A DNA stretch of 64,000 nucleotides from CAYLUN01 sp964386865 (GTDB lineage Bacteria > Verrucomicrobiota > Kiritimatiellia > RFP12 > UBA1067), in NCBI GenBank assembly GCA_964386865.1, contig CAYLUN010000019.1, positions 1-64,000 of the forward strand. Direction: 5' to 3'. Under the pieces are notes generated by a model. It searched no databases. It was given only the letters and a program-made list of their open reading frames with translations, and had not been told where the DNA came from. Numbering within the stretch: the first letter of the stretch is position 1; the number at the start of each line of letters is the position of its first letter. Positions 25,394 to 34,790 of the stretch are shown here, piece by piece. A program made the translations under genes and the position numbers.

Positions 25394-27400
25394 ATGAGGG
25401 CTGAATCGGTTAGGGGTGTTTGTGTCATTGCGCTTGCGGTATCGGCCTGGTCCTCCATGCAGGCGGGCGCGGCAGAGCCAGTGACGGTTCTGGTCGACGG
25501 CGCGGCTCCGCGCGTCGCGGTGAGCCCCAGCCTGTACGGGATCTTCTTCGAGGAGATCAACCATGCGGGTGAGGGCGGGCTCTACGCGGAACTGGTGATG
25601 AACCGCGACTTTGAAATCACTTCGCTGCCGAAGGGCGCAAGCTGGGCCGGCAACCTCCTGCGCACGAAGGCCGACTGGCAGGAGCGCAAGTGGTTCGGCA
25701 ACGAACTGTGGGGCTGGAGGCTGCTGGCGGAGGGCGTCGCGAAAGGCTCGCTTAAACTGGTGGACGACGCACCGCTGAACGACGCGAACCCGCACTCCAT
25801 GCGCGTCACCGTGCGCGACGCGTCGGGCCGCGTCGGCGTGGTCAACGACGGCTTCTGGGGAATGAACGTCCAGAAGGGCAACTGGTATGACCTGTCGTTC
25901 TTTGCTCGCGCGACGAACGGCTCGCCGTTTGAGGTCACGGCGGCGCTGGAGAGCGCCAGCGGGCGCGAGTGTTACGGCCGGGCGACCGTGTCGGGCGTGG
26001 CCGGCGACTGGAAGCAGTACCGCTGCTCCATACAGGCGGCCGAGTCTGACGCGGCTGCGCGGCTCAGCCTGACGGTGACGCGCGTCGGCACGCTTCAGCT
26101 CGACGTGGTGTCGCTCTTTCCGCGCGACACGTTCAAGGGCCGGCCTAACGGATTGCGGCCGGATTTGGCTCAGGCGCTGGCGGACTTGAAGCCGGCCTTC
26201 GTGCGGTTTCCGGGCGGCGCGATCGTGGGTGGCATGAACCTCGACAACCGCGTGCAATGGAAACACTCGGTCGGGCCTATCGAGCGGCGCCGCGGCACCG
26301 CCAACCTCTGGGGCTATTGGACGAGCAACGGGCTTGGCTTCCACGAGTACCTTCAACTGTGCGAAGACATCGGCGCGGCTGCGCTGTGGGTCTGCAACCC
26401 CGGCTTCAGCGACAACTACCGTCACGCCGAGTACGCACCTCCGGAGAAGGTCGGCGAGTTCGTGCAGGAGGCGCTGGACGCGCTTGAGTATGCGCTGGGG
26501 CCGACGAATTCAACGTGGGGCGTGCAGCGCGCGGCCAACGGCCACCCGGCGCCGTTCCCGCTGCAGTACATCGAAATCGGCAACGAGGCGAGCACGGCCG
26601 TCTACCGCACGAACTACCTGTCTTTCTATCAGGCGATCCACAGCCGGTATCCGGCGCTCACGATTATCAGCAACCAGCGCATCAAGGGCGCGCCTGTCGC
26701 GATGGTGGACGACCATAAGTACGGCGATGCCGCGTCTTTCTTCGCGGCCTTCGACACGTACGACGCGGCCGACCGCAGCGGGCCGAAAGTCTATGTCGGC
26801 GAGTTCGGCTGCAATCGCGGGGTGGGGCAGGGCAACCTGATGGCGGCGCTCGCCGAGGCCGCCTATCTTCTCGGCCTCGAGCGCAACAGCGATATCGTGC
26901 GCATGGCCTCGTACGCGCCGTTGCTCTTCCACGTGAACGATGTCGCCTGGCCTGTGAACATGATCGGGTTCGACAGCTCCCGCGTGGCGCCGCGTTCGTC
27001 GTACTACGTGCAACTGATGCTGGCGCAGAACCGCCCGGACGAGATCCTTCAGACGAAGGTCGAGCCTGCTGTTGCGGCCCAGGAAGCAGAGGTGTTCGCC
27101 GTCGCGGGGCTGGAGCGAAAGACGGGCGACGTGCTGGTGCGCGTGGTCAACCGCTCCGCTCTGGCGCGCGAGGTCCGAATCAAGTTGCAGGGCGTTGCGG
27201 CGGTTGGGCCGACGGCCCGCGTGACAACGTTGTGGTCCGCAGATCCTGAGCGGGAAAACACGGTGGACGAGCCGGACGCCGTAATTCCCGTGTGTTCGGA
27301 GTTCGGCGGCGCGGGCTCCGATTTCTCGTATCCGGTTCAGCCCTGTTCGTTTACAATTCTCCGGTTGAGTCAAGCACGCCATGGAATCGATCAGATATGA
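25394..27400 (+). CDS. GH51 alpha-L-arabinofuranosidase, secreted
   Basis: 668 residues. Signal peptide about 1-27 (MQAGAAEP). SLYGIFFEEINHAGEGGLYA at 46-65 is the GH51 opening, followed by a carbohydrate-binding (CBM4-like) stretch around 80-245. The barrel holds FVRFPGG at 269-275, the acid/base in IEIGNEAS (Glu398) and the nucleophile in VYVGEFG (Glu470). AAGGA lies eight bases before the ATG. The stop overlaps the start region of the next, GH16-containing gene by 20 bases. Together with GH127 upstream this makes an arabinose-releasing pair. Assignment to GH51 is firm; preference among arabinan, arabinoxylan and arabinogalactan is unknown. Confidence 0.9.
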   Translation: MRAESVRGVCVIALAVSAWSSMQAGAAEPVTVLVDGAAPRVAVSPSLYGIFFEEINHAGEGGLYAELVMNRDFEITSLPKGASWAGNLLRTKADWQERKWFGNELWGWRLLAEGVAKGSLKLVDDAPLNDANPHSMRVTVRDASGRVGVVNDGFWGMNVQKGNWYDLSFFARATNGSPFEVTAALESASGRECYGRATVSGVAGDWKQYRCSIQAAESDAAARLSLTVTRVGTLQLDVVSLFPRDTFKGRPNGLRPDLAQALADLKPAFVRFPGGAIVGGMNLDNRVQWKHSVGPIERRRGTANLWGYWTSNGLGFHEYLQLCEDIGAAALWVCNPGFSDNYRHAEYAPPEKVGEFVQEALDALEYALGPTNSTWGVQRAANGHPAPFPLQYIEIGNEASTAVYRTNYLSFYQAIHSRYPALTIISNQRIKGAPVAMVDDHKYGDAASFFAAFDTYDAADRSGPKVYVGEFGCNRGVGQGNLMAALAEAAYLLGLERNSDIVRMASYAPLLFHVNDVAWPVNMIGFDSSRVAPRSSYYVQLMLAQNRPDEILQTKVEPAVAAQEAEVFAVAGLERKTGDVLVRVVNRSALAREVRIKLQGVAAVGPTARVTTLWSADPERENTVDEPDAVIPVCSEFGGAGSDFSYPVQPCSFTILRLSQARHGIDQI

Positions 27401-30400
27401 GCTGCATCGAGTACGTCGGGGGGTGACGCGGCTTCTGCCGTTCCTCGCCCTTTGTCTTGCTTGCGCGCCCGCTCGCGCCCAGCCCGCGCCGCCCGCCTGG
27501 ATCGCGCCGGCTCCGGCCGAGGCGCCGGCGCGCGTCGCGCTGACCTGGGCCGCCGTGTCGAACGCGGTCTCCTACACCGTCAAGCGCTCGGCCGCGCCCG
27601 GCGGGCCGCATGCGCCGCTGGGCAGCGTGACCTCGAACGCGTTTACGGACGCCACCGCCTCGCCAAGCCAGACCTGCTACTACGCCGTCTCGACAGTTGA
27701 CGCGACCGGCGAGAGCGTGGGCCTGCGCGAGGTGGCCGCGTCGCCAGGCGTCATCGTCGACAACAGCGATGCGAGCGGCGTCGCTTCAACGGGCTCTTGG
27801 CTGGTCTCGGCACTACCCGGATACTACGGGGCCAACTCCGTCTATGCGACCAGCACCGCTTCGAACGCGCCAACGGCCACGTTCACCTTCACGCCCGCAT
27901 TGCCTTTCACGGGAAACTACGACATCTACCTGCGTTGGACGGCCCACGCGAACCGTTCGAGCGACACGCCGGTCGACATCGCCCTGCCCGACGGAACCAA
28001 CACCGTGTCGGTGGACCAGACGCAAAACGGCGGCACCTGGATGCCGCTCGGCACCTTCGCCTGTGAGGCCGGCTCCTCGGCCAGCGTCACAGTCAGGAAC
28101 AACACAGGCTTGGCCGGAAAGAACGTCTCCGCCGACGCCGTGCAGTTCGTCCCGCATCTGACGCCGTGTGCGCCGGCATCTGACAGGCCCGGCGACTATA
28201 CGCTGCTGTCGCTCGAAGATGACTTCGACGGTTCCAACGTCAATGCTGCGGTATGGGGCACGTTCATGGGGCGCAGCAGTTACAGCGTGTCCGGCGGCAA
28301 GCTGCATCTGACGCTGCGCTACAAGGGCGCTGTTCCGCTCACGAACGCCACGCTTGGCGAACTCGAAAGCGAGGCCAACTGGGCGGACGGCGGCATCGTG
28401 GCCGACCACGCCCAGAAGTTCGGCTACCACGAGGCCCGCCTCCGCCTGCCGCAGCTCCCTGCGCGCGGTGTGGACACCGCCTACTGGCATGCCGCGACGG
28501 ACGAGCTGCTCAGCGGCTATGAGATCGACGCGCCCGAGTTCTTCAACAAAGACACCGACGGCTCCTCCAACAAGTACGGCTTCGGCGTGTGGGACCACAT
28601 CGACGGCGCCCGCACCTGGGACTACTCGCGCAACTATTCTACGCTCGGTGACGTCACGCGCTACGTCACCGTCGGACTCGAGTGGCGGACCGACAACTCG
28701 ACGGTGGTCTACCTGAACGGCGTGAAGGTCTACACCGCCCCTTCGTCGGGGATGAACGACACCGAGTCCATCTTGCCCGCCAACGTCATCCTCAGCACCA
28801 AGGTTCTCGACTGGCTGCATCCCAACGCCGCGCTCGACGGCGCGGAGGCCCTGTGGGACTACGCCCGCTACTACCAAAAACCCGGCTGGCTCGGCGCCGC
28901 AGACGGCGTCTGGAGCAACACGGCGAACTGGGGCGCCGATGGCCTTCCCGTGCCGGGTTTCGCGGCCGTCTTCAACGTGCCTTCAACACCGGCGGCCGTC
29001 ACCGTGAATGCGACCCAAGATCTGCAGTCGGTCTTCTTCGACAACGCGTCCCTTCCGGCCCATCTCTTCGGCGGCCTCGGCGTGCTGCGGCTCGGTGCCG
29101 GAAAATCCGGCGACGCATCGGCGACGCACGGCGGTATCGTCGTCAACACCAACGTCCGCTCGAACCAGACCTTCAACACCGCGCTGATCGGCCTCAGCAA
29201 CCTCCAGTTCGCCAACCTGAGCCGCGCCGCCGGCGTCACCCTCTTCCTCAACGGCCCGATCACCGGTTCCGGCTCGCCGCACGATGTCGATTTCATCACC
29301 ACGGTGAACGCGATCGTCCTCGGGCAGCCGCTCGGCGCCGGTCTCCGCCATGTCAGCAAAGCGGGCGACTATAACTTGACCTTGCCGACCAACAGCCAGC
29401 ACACCGGCGAAACGCGCATCGCCCGCGGACCGGTCTCGATCGACGCTCTGTCCTCGCTCGGCATCTCGGCGCAAGCCGCGCTCGTCTTCCGCCCTCGCTA
29501 CAAGCACTCCGACGCCTATCGCCCCCGGCTCACCTACCGCGGCGCAGCCGCCGTGTCCGAGCACCCGATCATCCTGAGCAACTGGCAGGCCGACGGCGTG
29601 CTGGACGCCTCCGGCAGCGGTCCGCTGACGTGGGCCGGAAGCATCTCCATCGGCCCCTATGAACTCGGCTCCACCCACGCCTTGACCACGCAGGGCACCT
29701 TCACGCTCGGCGGCACCAACACGCAGGACAACGTATTCGCGGCCGACCTTACCGACGCGGGCGCGACGGTGACCAACGGCGCGGAGATCGCCGAAGCCAC
29801 GCTGAAGCTCACCAAAGCCAACTCGGGCACCTGGGTGCTGGCTGGCAGCAACACGATTAAAGCCGCCGTCAGCGTCACGGGCGGCAAGCTCGTCGTCGGG
29901 CAAGGCCTGCTCGGCTCGCTCGACGCGCCGGGCGTCAGCGTCTCCGGCGGCGCGGAGTTCGTGCTCGCGCGCGAGGACGACGTGACGTTCGGCGTGCCCG
30001 TGTCCGGCTCAGGCGCGCTGCGCAAGCGCGGAGCGGGAACCCTCACGCTGAGCGGCGCCCATGCGCCGGCCGGCGGCACGAGCGTCGACGCCGGAACCCT
30101 GGCGCTGATCGGCAGCATCACGGGCAGCGTGACTGTCGCCTCGTCCGCCACGCTTACGGGCACAGGTGAGATCGTCGGGGGAACCACCGTTTACGGAGCG
30201 CTCACGGCCGCTCCGCTCCGCTTCAAAGGCGCGCTCGCTCTGAAGAGTTCAGGGCGCCTGCTGTGTCCCTTTGCGGGCAACAGCGGCAGCGCGCTGGGCC
30301 TCCTCGCCGCTTCCAACGTCAGCGTCACCGCCGGGGCGAAGGTGGATGTGTTGTTCAACGGGCCGGGGAGCACGGTCAACCTCATCAGGACTTACTGGCG

Positions 30401-31982
30401 CACAGCGCATGCCTATCCTTTACTGACGGCCGCCTCAATCGCGGGCACGCTGGCGCTCGGAACGCTCAGTCCCGACGCGGCGGGCCACTCCGCTGCGGCT
30501 TACGGCGACTTCTCGCTCCAGAGCGGCCCCACGAACGTCAGCCTGCTGTGGACGCCGCTCCCCGGCCTTCCCGACGTCGATGATCCCGCCGTTACGATCA
30601 CCGCGCCGCAGGCAACCCCCGTCGCAGTTCCCAGCCGCCTCACGGCGTTGCGGGTCTCAGCGGCGGTCACGGGCGGGCCGACAACCGTATTCGCGTGGTC
30701 GCAGGTCAGCGGTCCCGGAACCATCGCGTTTGACAGCGCCGCGTCCCCGGAGACCCTGGCGCGCTTCTCGGCCGACGGCACGTACGTGCTCCGCGCCGCG
30801 GCCAGCAACGCGCTGGGCGCGGCGAGCGCCGAGTTCACGGCGCTCGTGAATCCGCCCGCGGCTCTGACCTTCCGCCAGGGCGTCAGCGGCTACGCGCACG
30901 CGGCCACCTTCATCCGCGGCGACTCGACGAACTGGAACTCCGGCGCGCGCGACCAGTTGCTTGTCGGCCGCAACAACGGCGGCCTGCGTGCGCTGTTCGC
31001 CTTCGACCTCGCCGCCATTCCAGCCGAAGCGAGCGTGCAGAGCGCGTCGCTGGACCTGTGGACGGCCGCGTCCGGTTCGGGCACGCTGCTCGACACGCTC
31101 GGGCTGCACCGGCTGCTGACGACGTTCGTCGAAGGCACGGGCGACGGCAGCTCCGCCGCGAACGGCGCAGGCAGCGGCGCGGACTGGGCCACGCGCACGG
31201 GAAGCCCGGCCGCGCCGTGGGCCACGCCCGGCGGCGCGCCCGGCGCGGACTACGAGGCCGCGCCTCTCGCGACCCTCGCGGGCTTCAACCCGAGCAGTAC
31301 ACCCACGGGCACGCAGTTTACGTTCGGGCCGACTGCGGAGCTGACCGCCGCCGCCGTCGGCGCCGTGGCGGCCGATCAGCCTCTCGGCTTGTTACTGCGC
31401 ATGACGAACGACCTCGCGGGCGGCAGCATCTTCGCGCGTCTCGCCTCGGACGACAACGGGACGCTCGCCCGGCGGCCGCAGTTGAACGTGGCGCTGGCGT
31501 ATCCGACGGCACCCGGCGTCTGGGCCGGACCGGCACCATCCCCGTTTGCCGGAATCGCCGCTAGCCTCGCCGGCAGCGTCACCAACGCCTCGTCCGCGCG
31601 GTGGTCTGTGGTCAGCGGGCCGGGTGCCGTTCTGTTCGGCGACGCGGCCTCGCCCGCGACGAGCGCGGCGTTCAGCCAGCCCGGCGGCTACGCCCTGCGG
31701 CTGACCGCCAGCAACGCGCTGGCCCAGACGTCCGCCGATCTGGCGGTCACCGTCGCGCCCGCCGTGCCGCCGCAGCTCGGCGCGTTCGCGCTCAGCAACG
31801 GCCAGTGCTGGCTCCGGTTCAGCGGTGTGACGGGCCTGACCTACTCCGTGCAGGCCTCCTCGAATCTCGCCTCGTGGTCCACGATCTTCGTGACCAACCC
31901 GGCCGCGCTGCCGCTCCTCTGGTCCGACCCGGACGCAGCGGCGCACCGGGTGCGCTTCTACCGCGTCCTGCTCGGCGAATGA
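27381..31982 (+). CDS. Giant secreted GH16-like glucanase with PATR, DNRLRE and conserved C-terminal domain
   Basis: 1533 residues. Signal peptide about 14-34. Domains in order: fibronectin-III-like 45-120; golvesin/xanthan-lyase-type binding domain 123-258 (VIVDNSDASGVASTGSWLVS); GH16-like jelly roll 272-515 with the signature EIDAPE (Glu381, Asp383, Glu386); PATR repeats about 515-960; PKD-like 1072-1160; DNRLRE/CBM96-like 1161-1373; second PKD-like 1375-1465; conserved tail 1470-1533 (YSVQASSNLASWSTIF, RFYRVLLGE). The intact ExDxxE motif supports endo-glycanase activity on laminarin, agarose-like or similar beta-glycans; the precise substrate cannot be told. It overlaps the GH51 gene by 20 bases, so the two are cotranscribed. 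Linking a GH16 catalytic domain to PATR repeats in one chain is uncommon. Confidence 0.8.
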   Translation: MESIRYELHRVRRGVTRLLPFLALCLACAPARAQPAPPAWIAPAPAEAPARVALTWAAVSNAVSYTVKRSAAPGGPHAPLGSVTSNAFTDATASPSQTCYYAVSTVDATGESVGLREVAASPGVIVDNSDASGVASTGSWLVSALPGYYGANSVYATSTASNAPTATFTFTPALPFTGNYDIYLRWTAHANRSSDTPVDIALPDGTNTVSVDQTQNGGTWMPLGTFACEAGSSASVTVRNNTGLAGKNVSADAVQFVPHLTPCAPASDRPGDYTLLSLEDDFDGSNVNAAVWGTFMGRSSYSVSGGKLHLTLRYKGAVPLTNATLGELESEANWADGGIVADHAQKFGYHEARLRLPQLPARGVDTAYWHAATDELLSGYEIDAPEFFNKDTDGSSNKYGFGVWDHIDGARTWDYSRNYSTLGDVTRYVTVGLEWRTDNSTVVYLNGVKVYTAPSSGMNDTESILPANVILSTKVLDWLHPNAALDGAEALWDYARYYQKPGWLGAADGVWSNTANWGADGLPVPGFAAVFNVPSTPAAVTVNATQDLQSVFFDNASLPAHLFGGLGVLRLGAGKSGDASATHGGIVVNTNVRSNQTFNTALIGLSNLQFANLSRAAGVTLFLNGPITGSGSPHDVDFITTVNAIVLGQPLGAGLRHVSKAGDYNLTLPTNSQHTGETRIARGPVSIDALSSLGISAQAALVFRPRYKHSDAYRPRLTYRGAAAVSEHPIILSNWQADGVLDASGSGPLTWAGSISIGPYELGSTHALTTQGTFTLGGTNTQDNVFAADLTDAGATVTNGAEIAEATLKLTKANSGTWVLAGSNTIKAAVSVTGGKLVVGQGLLGSLDAPGVSVSGGAEFVLAREDDVTFGVPVSGSGALRKRGAGTLTLSGAHAPAGGTSVDAGTLALIGSITGSVTVASSATLTGTGEIVGGTTVYGALTAAPLRFKGALALKSSGRLLCPFAGNSGSALGLLAASNVSVTAGAKVDVLFNGPGSTVNLIRTYWRTAHAYPLLTAASIAGTLALGTLSPDAAGHSAAAYGDFSLQSGPTNVSLLWTPLPGLPDVDDPAVTITAPQATPVAVPSRLTALRVSAAVTGGPTTVFAWSQVSGPGTIAFDSAASPETLARFSADGTYVLRAAASNALGAASAEFTALVNPPAALTFRQGVSGYAHAATFIRGDSTNWNSGARDQLLVGRNNGGLRALFAFDLAAIPAEASVQSASLDLWTAASGSGTLLDTLGLHRLLTTFVEGTGDGSSAANGAGSGADWATRTGSPAAPWATPGGAPGADYEAAPLATLAGFNPSSTPTGTQFTFGPTAELTAAAVGAVAADQPLGLLLRMTNDLAGGSIFARLASDDNGTLARRPQLNVALAYPTAPGVWAGPAPSPFAGIAASLAGSVTNASSARWSVVSGPGAVLFGDAASPATSAAFSQPGGYALRLTASNALAQTSADLAVTVAPAVPPQLGAFALSNGQCWLRFSGVTGLTYSVQASSNLASWSTIFVTNPAALPLLWSDPDAAAHRVRFYRVLLGE

Positions 31983-32007
31983 GCACGGCGTTACGGCGCG
32001 AGGCGAA

Positions 32008-32029
32008 GGGGCGCGGCAGCGGACGCCCC
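32008..32029. terminator. Possible hairpin between convergent genes
   Basis: GGGGCG at 32008-32013 pairs with CGCCCC at 32024-32029, loop 10, in the 54 bases between two converging genes. There is no T-run on either side, so termination is only suggested by position. Confidence 0.3.
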
Positions 32030-32036
32030 GGCGCAC

Positions 32037-32879
32037 CTAGACGTCTTTGCCCTTGGCGAGCAGGAGGAGCTGACGGATGCGGTTGGGGTGCAGCATCAGG
32101 ATGCAGACGCCGCCCAGGGCGTTGCCGAGCGTGACAGGAATGAGGTTCCACGCGATCGACAGGTGCTCCGCCAAACAGGCCTGCTTGGCGAGAAGCCCCG
32201 CCGGAATCAGGTACATGTTCGCCACGCAGTGCTCGTAGCCTGAGGCGACGAAGGCCATGATGGGCAGGATGCAGCAGGCGATCTTGGAGATGATGTCCTT
32301 CGAGATGCTCGACATGATCAGCGCGAGAATCACAAGCATATTGCAGAGGATGCCCCGGCAAAAGGCCTCGCCAAACTTCAGCCCCAGCTTGGCCTGCGCC
32401 ACCGTAGCAGCATACGCGCCCACCTCGGTTGCCGCGCCGTGCCGCGCCAGCAGCCCGGACGCGTGCACGAGCGCGACCAGCAGCAGCGCCCCGGCCAAGT
32501 TGCCGAGGAAGACCACCGCCCAGTTCTGAAGGATCCGGGCGATAGGCACGCGGCCCGTCAGCGCCGCGACCACCATGATGATGTTGCCGGTGACCAGCTC
32601 CGCGCCCGCCACGACGACCAGCACGAGCCCCACGCCGAAGACCGCGCCGCTGACGATCTTCCCGAGCCCCGCCTGCATCGCCACGAGGAACAGGTGGGAG
32701 CCTACGCCGATATAGAGGCCGGCCAGCAGGCCCAGCAGCAAAAGCTGCCACGGCTCGGTGTTCGCCTTCTTGATGCCGAGCAACGAAATCGCCTGCGTCG
32801 CCTGTTTGTAGGAGAGCGAGGGCTCATACGGGGCGTCGGCGCCCCCTGTCTTCTTAGCGGCAGTCGTGTCGGATTTCAT
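32037..32879 (-). CDS. Formate/nitrite transporter (FNT) family channel
   Basis: 280 residues from the ATG at 32879 (MKSDTTAAKKTGG). An upstream in-frame ATG at 32942 would add 21 basic residues unlike the family. Six hydrophobic segments are visible, for example 46-68, 77-98, 118-141, 175-192, 199-216 and 250-267. The conserved central-histidine block GYEHCVANMYLIPAG is at 214-228 (His217), and AGAELVTGN at 91-99 fits the FNT fold. It would conduct small anions such as formate, nitrite or hydrosulfide across the inner membrane; which one cannot be told since no formate lyase, nitrite reductase or sulfite enzyme gene is adjacent. The ribosome site is weak. Confidence 0.88.
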   Translation of the reverse strand: MKSDTTAAKKTGGADAPYEPSLSYKQATQAISLLGIKKANTEPWQLLLLGLLAGLYIGVGSHLFLVAMQAGLGKIVSGAVFGVGLVLVVVAGAELVTGNIIMVVAALTGRVPIARILQNWAVVFLGNLAGALLLVALVHASGLLARHGAATEVGAYAATVAQAKLGLKFGEAFCRGILCNMLVILALIMSSISKDIISKIACCILPIMAFVASGYEHCVANMYLIPAGLLAKQACLAEHLSIAWNLIPVTLGNALGGVCILMLHPNRIRQLLLLAKGKDV

Positions 32880-32943
32880 GGCGAGCAGTGTCACAAAATG
32901 GCGGGATGGCGTCAAGCGCCGGCGGATCGGTGTGCTTGACATC

Positions 32944-32973
32944 TTGTCTCAGCTTTTGGCAAGCTTCTGCTAT
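32944..32973 (+). promoter_or_regulatory. Possible promoter upstream of the small acidic protein gene
   Basis: TTGTCT at 32944-32949, 18-base spacer, TGCTAT at 32968-32973, in a divergent gap opposite the FNT gene. A perfect TTGACA at 32936 has no matching -10. Confidence 0.35.
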
Positions 32974-33114
32974 GAAGTGGGCGTGCCTTATCGGTTCAGG
33001 CATGAGTCCGGCCTGCGCGGGCCGGTGCCGGTCGAGAAGACCAACCCGCAAGCCGCTGCTGACCTTGGCCGGGCCGACGCGGTGTGGGCGCTGCGCCCGT
33101 TCAGCCGGAGGCTA

Positions 33115-33360
33115 ATGATGAAAGACGATGACGATCTCGATACGATTCCGGATGAGCCCAAGACTGGTAGAGAGAGGCTGGCCGAGGAGTTGGCCGACAA
33201 CGATAATAACAAGCGGCGTTCCGGGAGCGAGGCCCGGTTCGAAGGGTTTAGCCAGCGGCGCCAGAACTTTCTCGATTTGCACGGGAACGGGGGGGCTGGG
33301 GGGCCGGGCGGGCCAAGGCCCAACACGCGTTCGGCGGATCCGTCCAGACCGACGACGTGA
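33115..33360 (+). CDS. Small charged protein of unknown function
   Basis: 81 residues from ATG 33115 (a second ATG follows at once), with GGAGG about four bases upstream. The N-terminus is very acidic (MMKDDDDLDTIPDEP), followed by a charged middle (RERLAEELADNDNNKRRSGS) and a Gly/Pro-rich end (GNGGAGGPGGPRP). No signal peptide, membrane segment or recognised family. A promoter-like sequence lies about 140 bases upstream. Composition is unlike the shadow frames around it, but the evidence for a real gene is moderate. Confidence 0.4.
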   Translation: MMKDDDDLDTIPDEPKTGRERLAEELADNDNNKRRSGSEARFEGFSQRRQNFLDLHGNGGAGGPGGPRPNTRSADPSRPTT

Positions 33361-33391
33361 GGCTGCCGCCCGGGATGGAACCGGCTGTGGG

Positions 33392-34062
33392 TCAGCTGCC
33401 GGCCCGCACGCGGCGGCGGAAAGACTCGACGGAGAAGTCCGCGAGGTCGGTCAGAATCCAGTCGGCCGGCGAGATGTCCTGCGGGTGGGCGCAGGGGCGG
33501 GACAGGGCCACGCACCACATGCCGGCGGCCTTGGCCGCGGCGACGCCTGCGCCCGAGTCCTCGAACACGAGGCAGCGCTCGGGCGGCACGCCCAGCCGCT
33601 GGGCCCCGAGCAGAAAGCCGGCGGGGGAGGGCTTGCCGGGCGCGTAGTCCTCCGCGCCGAGCACGAAGCGCACGGCAGACGCCGCGTCGAGCAGGCGCAC
33701 GGCCTCCTCGACGTCCGCGTGCGGCGAGCCCGAGACGATGATCACGGGGTGGCTCTCGGCCAGCTTTTTGAGCAGGGCGGAGGAGGAGTGGATGACCACG
33801 CTGTCGCCCTGCTCGCGCAGGCGCAGATACACTTCGCGCAGGCCCTCCGCCATCGTGTGCGAGGCGGTCGCGGAAAGCGTGGGAAAGCGAGAGGTGATGT
33901 CGCGGTAGATGTCCATCCACGACCGCCCGAAAACCATGTGTAGGAGCGCGTCCTTCGAGCACTCGCAGCGTCGCTCGGCAAGGTAGACGCGCATGGCCTC
34001 GGCCCAGAGCAGCTCTGTGTCGACCAGCGTGCCGTCGAGATCGAAGATGAAGGCGTCAATCG

Positions 34063-34066
<4 letters not shown>
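33392..34066 (-). CDS. HAD-superfamily hydrolase, beta-phosphoglucomutase-like
   Basis: 224 residues, cytoplasmic. Motif I FIFDLDGTLVDTE at 6-18 (Asp9 nucleophile, Asp11), motif II VIIVSGS near 108-114, the motif III lysine in APGKPSPAGFLLGAQ, and motif IV in CLVFEDSGAGVAAAKAAGM. The cap is helical, as in subfamily I proteins that act on sugar phosphates. It overlaps the YchJ gene by four bases (ATGA), so the two are translationally coupled. Substrate not predictable: a sugar-phosphate phosphatase or mutase is likely. Confidence 0.85.
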
Positions 34067-34569
<503 letters not shown>

Positions 34570-34701
34570 GTATCCACATCCTCCGATCACTGGGTGCCGC
34601 GCAAAAGGTACGGGTCTCCGGCACGAATGCGCTTACTTTACAGAAAGCCGCCGCTCGCCGCAATGCCGAAAAGGGCAAAGTCGGGCCAACAAACTCTTGA
34701 C

Positions 34702-34736
34702 TTGCCTTTTCGGCCCACACCAATAATATACGTATA
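34702..34736 (+). promoter_or_regulatory. Promoter with overlapping palindrome
   Basis: TTGCCT at 34702-34707, 16-base spacer, TAATAT at 34724-34729 (a TTGACT at 34697 is a second -35 choice). The perfect 10-bp palindrome TATACGTATA (34727-34736) overlaps the -10, as a repressor site would. It drives the secreted protein gene at 34791, divergently from YchJ. Confidence 0.5.
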
Positions 34737-34790
34737 CAAGGATTTCAGGCTGTGTGCCAATTCGGAACGGAGTCATGCCGGGAGGTCGCC

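Noticed and set aside
32037..32942. Longer FNT protein starting at 32942
   Set aside because: The extra residues (MSSTPIRRRLTPSRHFVTLLA) have no counterpart in FNT channels; ATG 32879 gives a normal cytoplasmic N-terminus.
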